DNA of 64,000 bases from Pochonia chlamydosporia 170 (taxonomy: Eukaryota > Ascomycota > Sordariomycetes > Hypocreales > Clavicipitaceae). How positions within the stretch are numbered: the first letter of the stretch is position 1; every line of letters starts with the position of its first letter. Made by a program: the position numbers and the translations under genes. Of the stretch, positions 62,201 to 64,000 are shown piece after piece. A model generated the notes under the pieces. That model did not search any database and was not told the origin of the DNA. It was given only the letters and a program-made list of their open reading frames with translations. The DNA lies in assembly GCF_001653235.2 (NCBI RefSeq), contig NC_035794.1:3720001-3784000 (forward strand), read 5' to 3'.

Positions 62201-64000
62201 CTATATCACACTTAATGTTATGGGATACAGTAGAATAGAGCCAGTAACCATTTGGTGCTCAACGTGGCGTGGGTGATACGGAGATACGGTCAATTCACCA
62301 GGACATGCCCTACGGAGTACTGCAAAGGGGTATCGGTGATCACTTGACCAATTTACGAGGCAAAAGAGCCAGTGGCTGATTCTGTAAACGGAAACTTTTG
62401 TCCGTCTTTGCCTCGTTGACCCAGTTGGGCAGGCAAGTGGACGAAATGGCGCTCCTCTGCATACACGGGGCTTGATGCCACATCGAAGAGGTGCACAACG
62501 CCCGCAGGAACCAGTTGAACGGTTCGACAGTTACGAACATCATGATATGCAAAAGAAGTCGTGACGACAAATGTGAAATGATCTTCATGGATCAACGTGG
62601 TGCTTGTGTGAGACAGTTACGGTTTTCGAAGCTATGTGATACAAATTCAACAGTTGTTTAAGCTTATGAGAAACCGTCTTATTGTCCGACAACTCAAACT
62701 ATTATGCCCCAGATGGCCGAAATGGAGACTGGAGCCTTCATTGTCCTTGGTGTGAACGAACTTACGTGGGGCGTACCTTGGGCTTGCTGCATCAACAAAC
62801 TTTTTTGCCACAGATGGTCTTTGGAAGAGCTGATGCCCGGCGCCGTGTCAGCAAAGGGATGGGCTGTCGGCAGAGAGGACGTCGAATTTCGAGTGATCGA
62901 CATACGCTAGACGGTAGTTTCCTGAGCTTTAGCAGGACGTTTTGTTGACTTGCGTCAATAGCGGAATCTCGGGGGACGATACAACTTCGATCGGGTCTGG
63001 TCCGCGTCCGCATTGATGCCCGCCTTCCCCTGGCTGTACCTATTCGGTCCTTGGGCTGGAAAATCTCTCAAACTTGTAATTTGCCAGGAAATCATCGTGA
63101 GTCGCGGTTAGCCACCATCCGTTTGTTTTCATGACCACGCATCACTGCCTGAAGCCACGGCTCAATGATCGCCCGCGCCAACAAAACGCCCAAGATGCCT
63201 AATTGGACTATGTCAGTCATGACCCGTTCGTTTACGAGGTTTCGGCCGCCAGGAGAACCAGCCTGGGCGGCTTTTTCGATCGTAGCCCACCGCGCCATCG
63301 GGCCGGACACAACTGACAGTTGGCCTGCGAGTAAGACATGGCGTCTCCTTTTGGCTTGGCCGTAAGTTTGTTGCCCAGAGATCGCCAACTCCCGGCGGTG
63401 GACATTTGCCGGGCGGCTTGGGTGGCTGGTCCCGCCACAACCCATTCGGGCGGGTTGCAGTAGGAGGTTTTTCAGCCGGAAGCTCTGGGACTATGCCTGT
63501 CTCAGTTGCTGCTTGTGTAAATCCCCTTGAGCTGGCGGCTCGTGGCTTCACATCCCAGTCTGGGCTTGCAGGCTGAGCTGTCCCAACTGATGCAGGGCTG
63601 AAGGATGGAGCTGAAAGGAGCGAATTGGACAACTGTGACCCGACGCCCCAGACTCAATCAAACAGTAGGAACCCGTAAAGTAGGAGATTTCATTGCCAAA
63701 TTTCGCCGAAGACATATACCGCCACAACTACAAGTGGACAAGCCGAACTAGCCAAGGTTTTTGGTTGCCGTCAAAGTGGAAAGGAGGGTTCGTCCGCTCG
63801 CCAAACTTCACTGGGTAGCGGTTGTAAAACCCCCTGGCTCTAGTTAGTTCATGACCAAATATGACGACCTTAGGGGGTGGGAAAACGGCAATTGGGACTA
63901 GCAACACTCACCGGACCCGGCAAAATGGTATTGGACTGAGTCTACGTATTCTGGCCCACGTTGGGTTGTAACACAAACTATGGAGTGAACGGGCGGACAA
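59288..64000. other. Gene-poor right end
   Basis: 4.7 kb with no gene I can support. It begins with the promoter of the Zn2Cys6 factor. ACGGAGTA words are at 61059, 61066 (overlapping tandem) and 62312. Weakly protein-like frames are 61005-60790 (minus, ATG, 71 residues), 61704-61910 (plus, ATG), 62617-62353 (minus, no ATG) and 63632-63092 (minus, two overlapping frames without ATG). None shows a domain. They may be orphan genes, exons of genes with unseen introns, or chance. Confidence 0.5.

Overview
The window is nuclear DNA of a filamentous ascomycete, most likely a Sordariomycete and perhaps Hypocreales. The evidence is short introns of 44-171 bp with GT..CTAAC-like..AG signals, Zn2Cys6 transcription factors, a HET-domain protein, an MRP-type ABC transporter, and the way the homeobox, SEC61 and adaptin-binding genes are built. 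The lineage is inferred from gene content; no rRNA or tRNA gene was seen to confirm it. Exon boundaries were worked out by hand from reading-frame continuity and splice signals.

Layout from left to right: a Zn2Cys6 regulator cut by the left edge (1-2226, minus); a 4.1 kb gene-free stretch holding a perfect 108-bp tandem duplication; a divergent housekeeping pair, tRNA dimethylallyltransferase (MOD5, minus) and the translocon subunit SEC61 (plus), with a 537-bp shared promoter; a 5.5 kb gene-free stretch; a 1690-residue ABCC transporter; a conserved one-helix membrane protein; a secreted GH20 hexosaminidase-like enzyme; an alpha/gamma-adaptin-binding p34 protein; an 8.7 kb gene-free stretch ahead of a homeobox factor; and a Dnf3-like P4-ATPase flippase. 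Next come a degenerate minisatellite, an MDR oxidoreductase gene broken by one nonsense codon, a decayed gene remnant, and a HET-domain protein. The last genes are a nine-exon APC permease and a flavin monoamine oxidase in divergent orientation, followed by a second Zn2Cys6 factor convergent with the oxidase. From 59.3 kb to the end I see no convincing gene.

The most coherent functional unit is 52.9-59.3 kb: an amine/amino-acid permease and an amine oxidase share a 949-bp promoter that carries eight HGATAR (GATA-factor) sites, and a Zn2Cys6 regulator lies next door. I read this as a small amine-uptake and oxidation module under nitrogen control. It is an inference, not a proven cluster. The other genes are mostly independent housekeeping or developmental genes.

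Unexplained structure includes two over-represented non-coding words (ACGGAGTA and GTCTGG with their complements), a C-rich to G-rich flip along the coding strand of several genes, a tandem splice acceptor inside the homeodomain recognition helix, and signs of gene decay at 46-50 kb.
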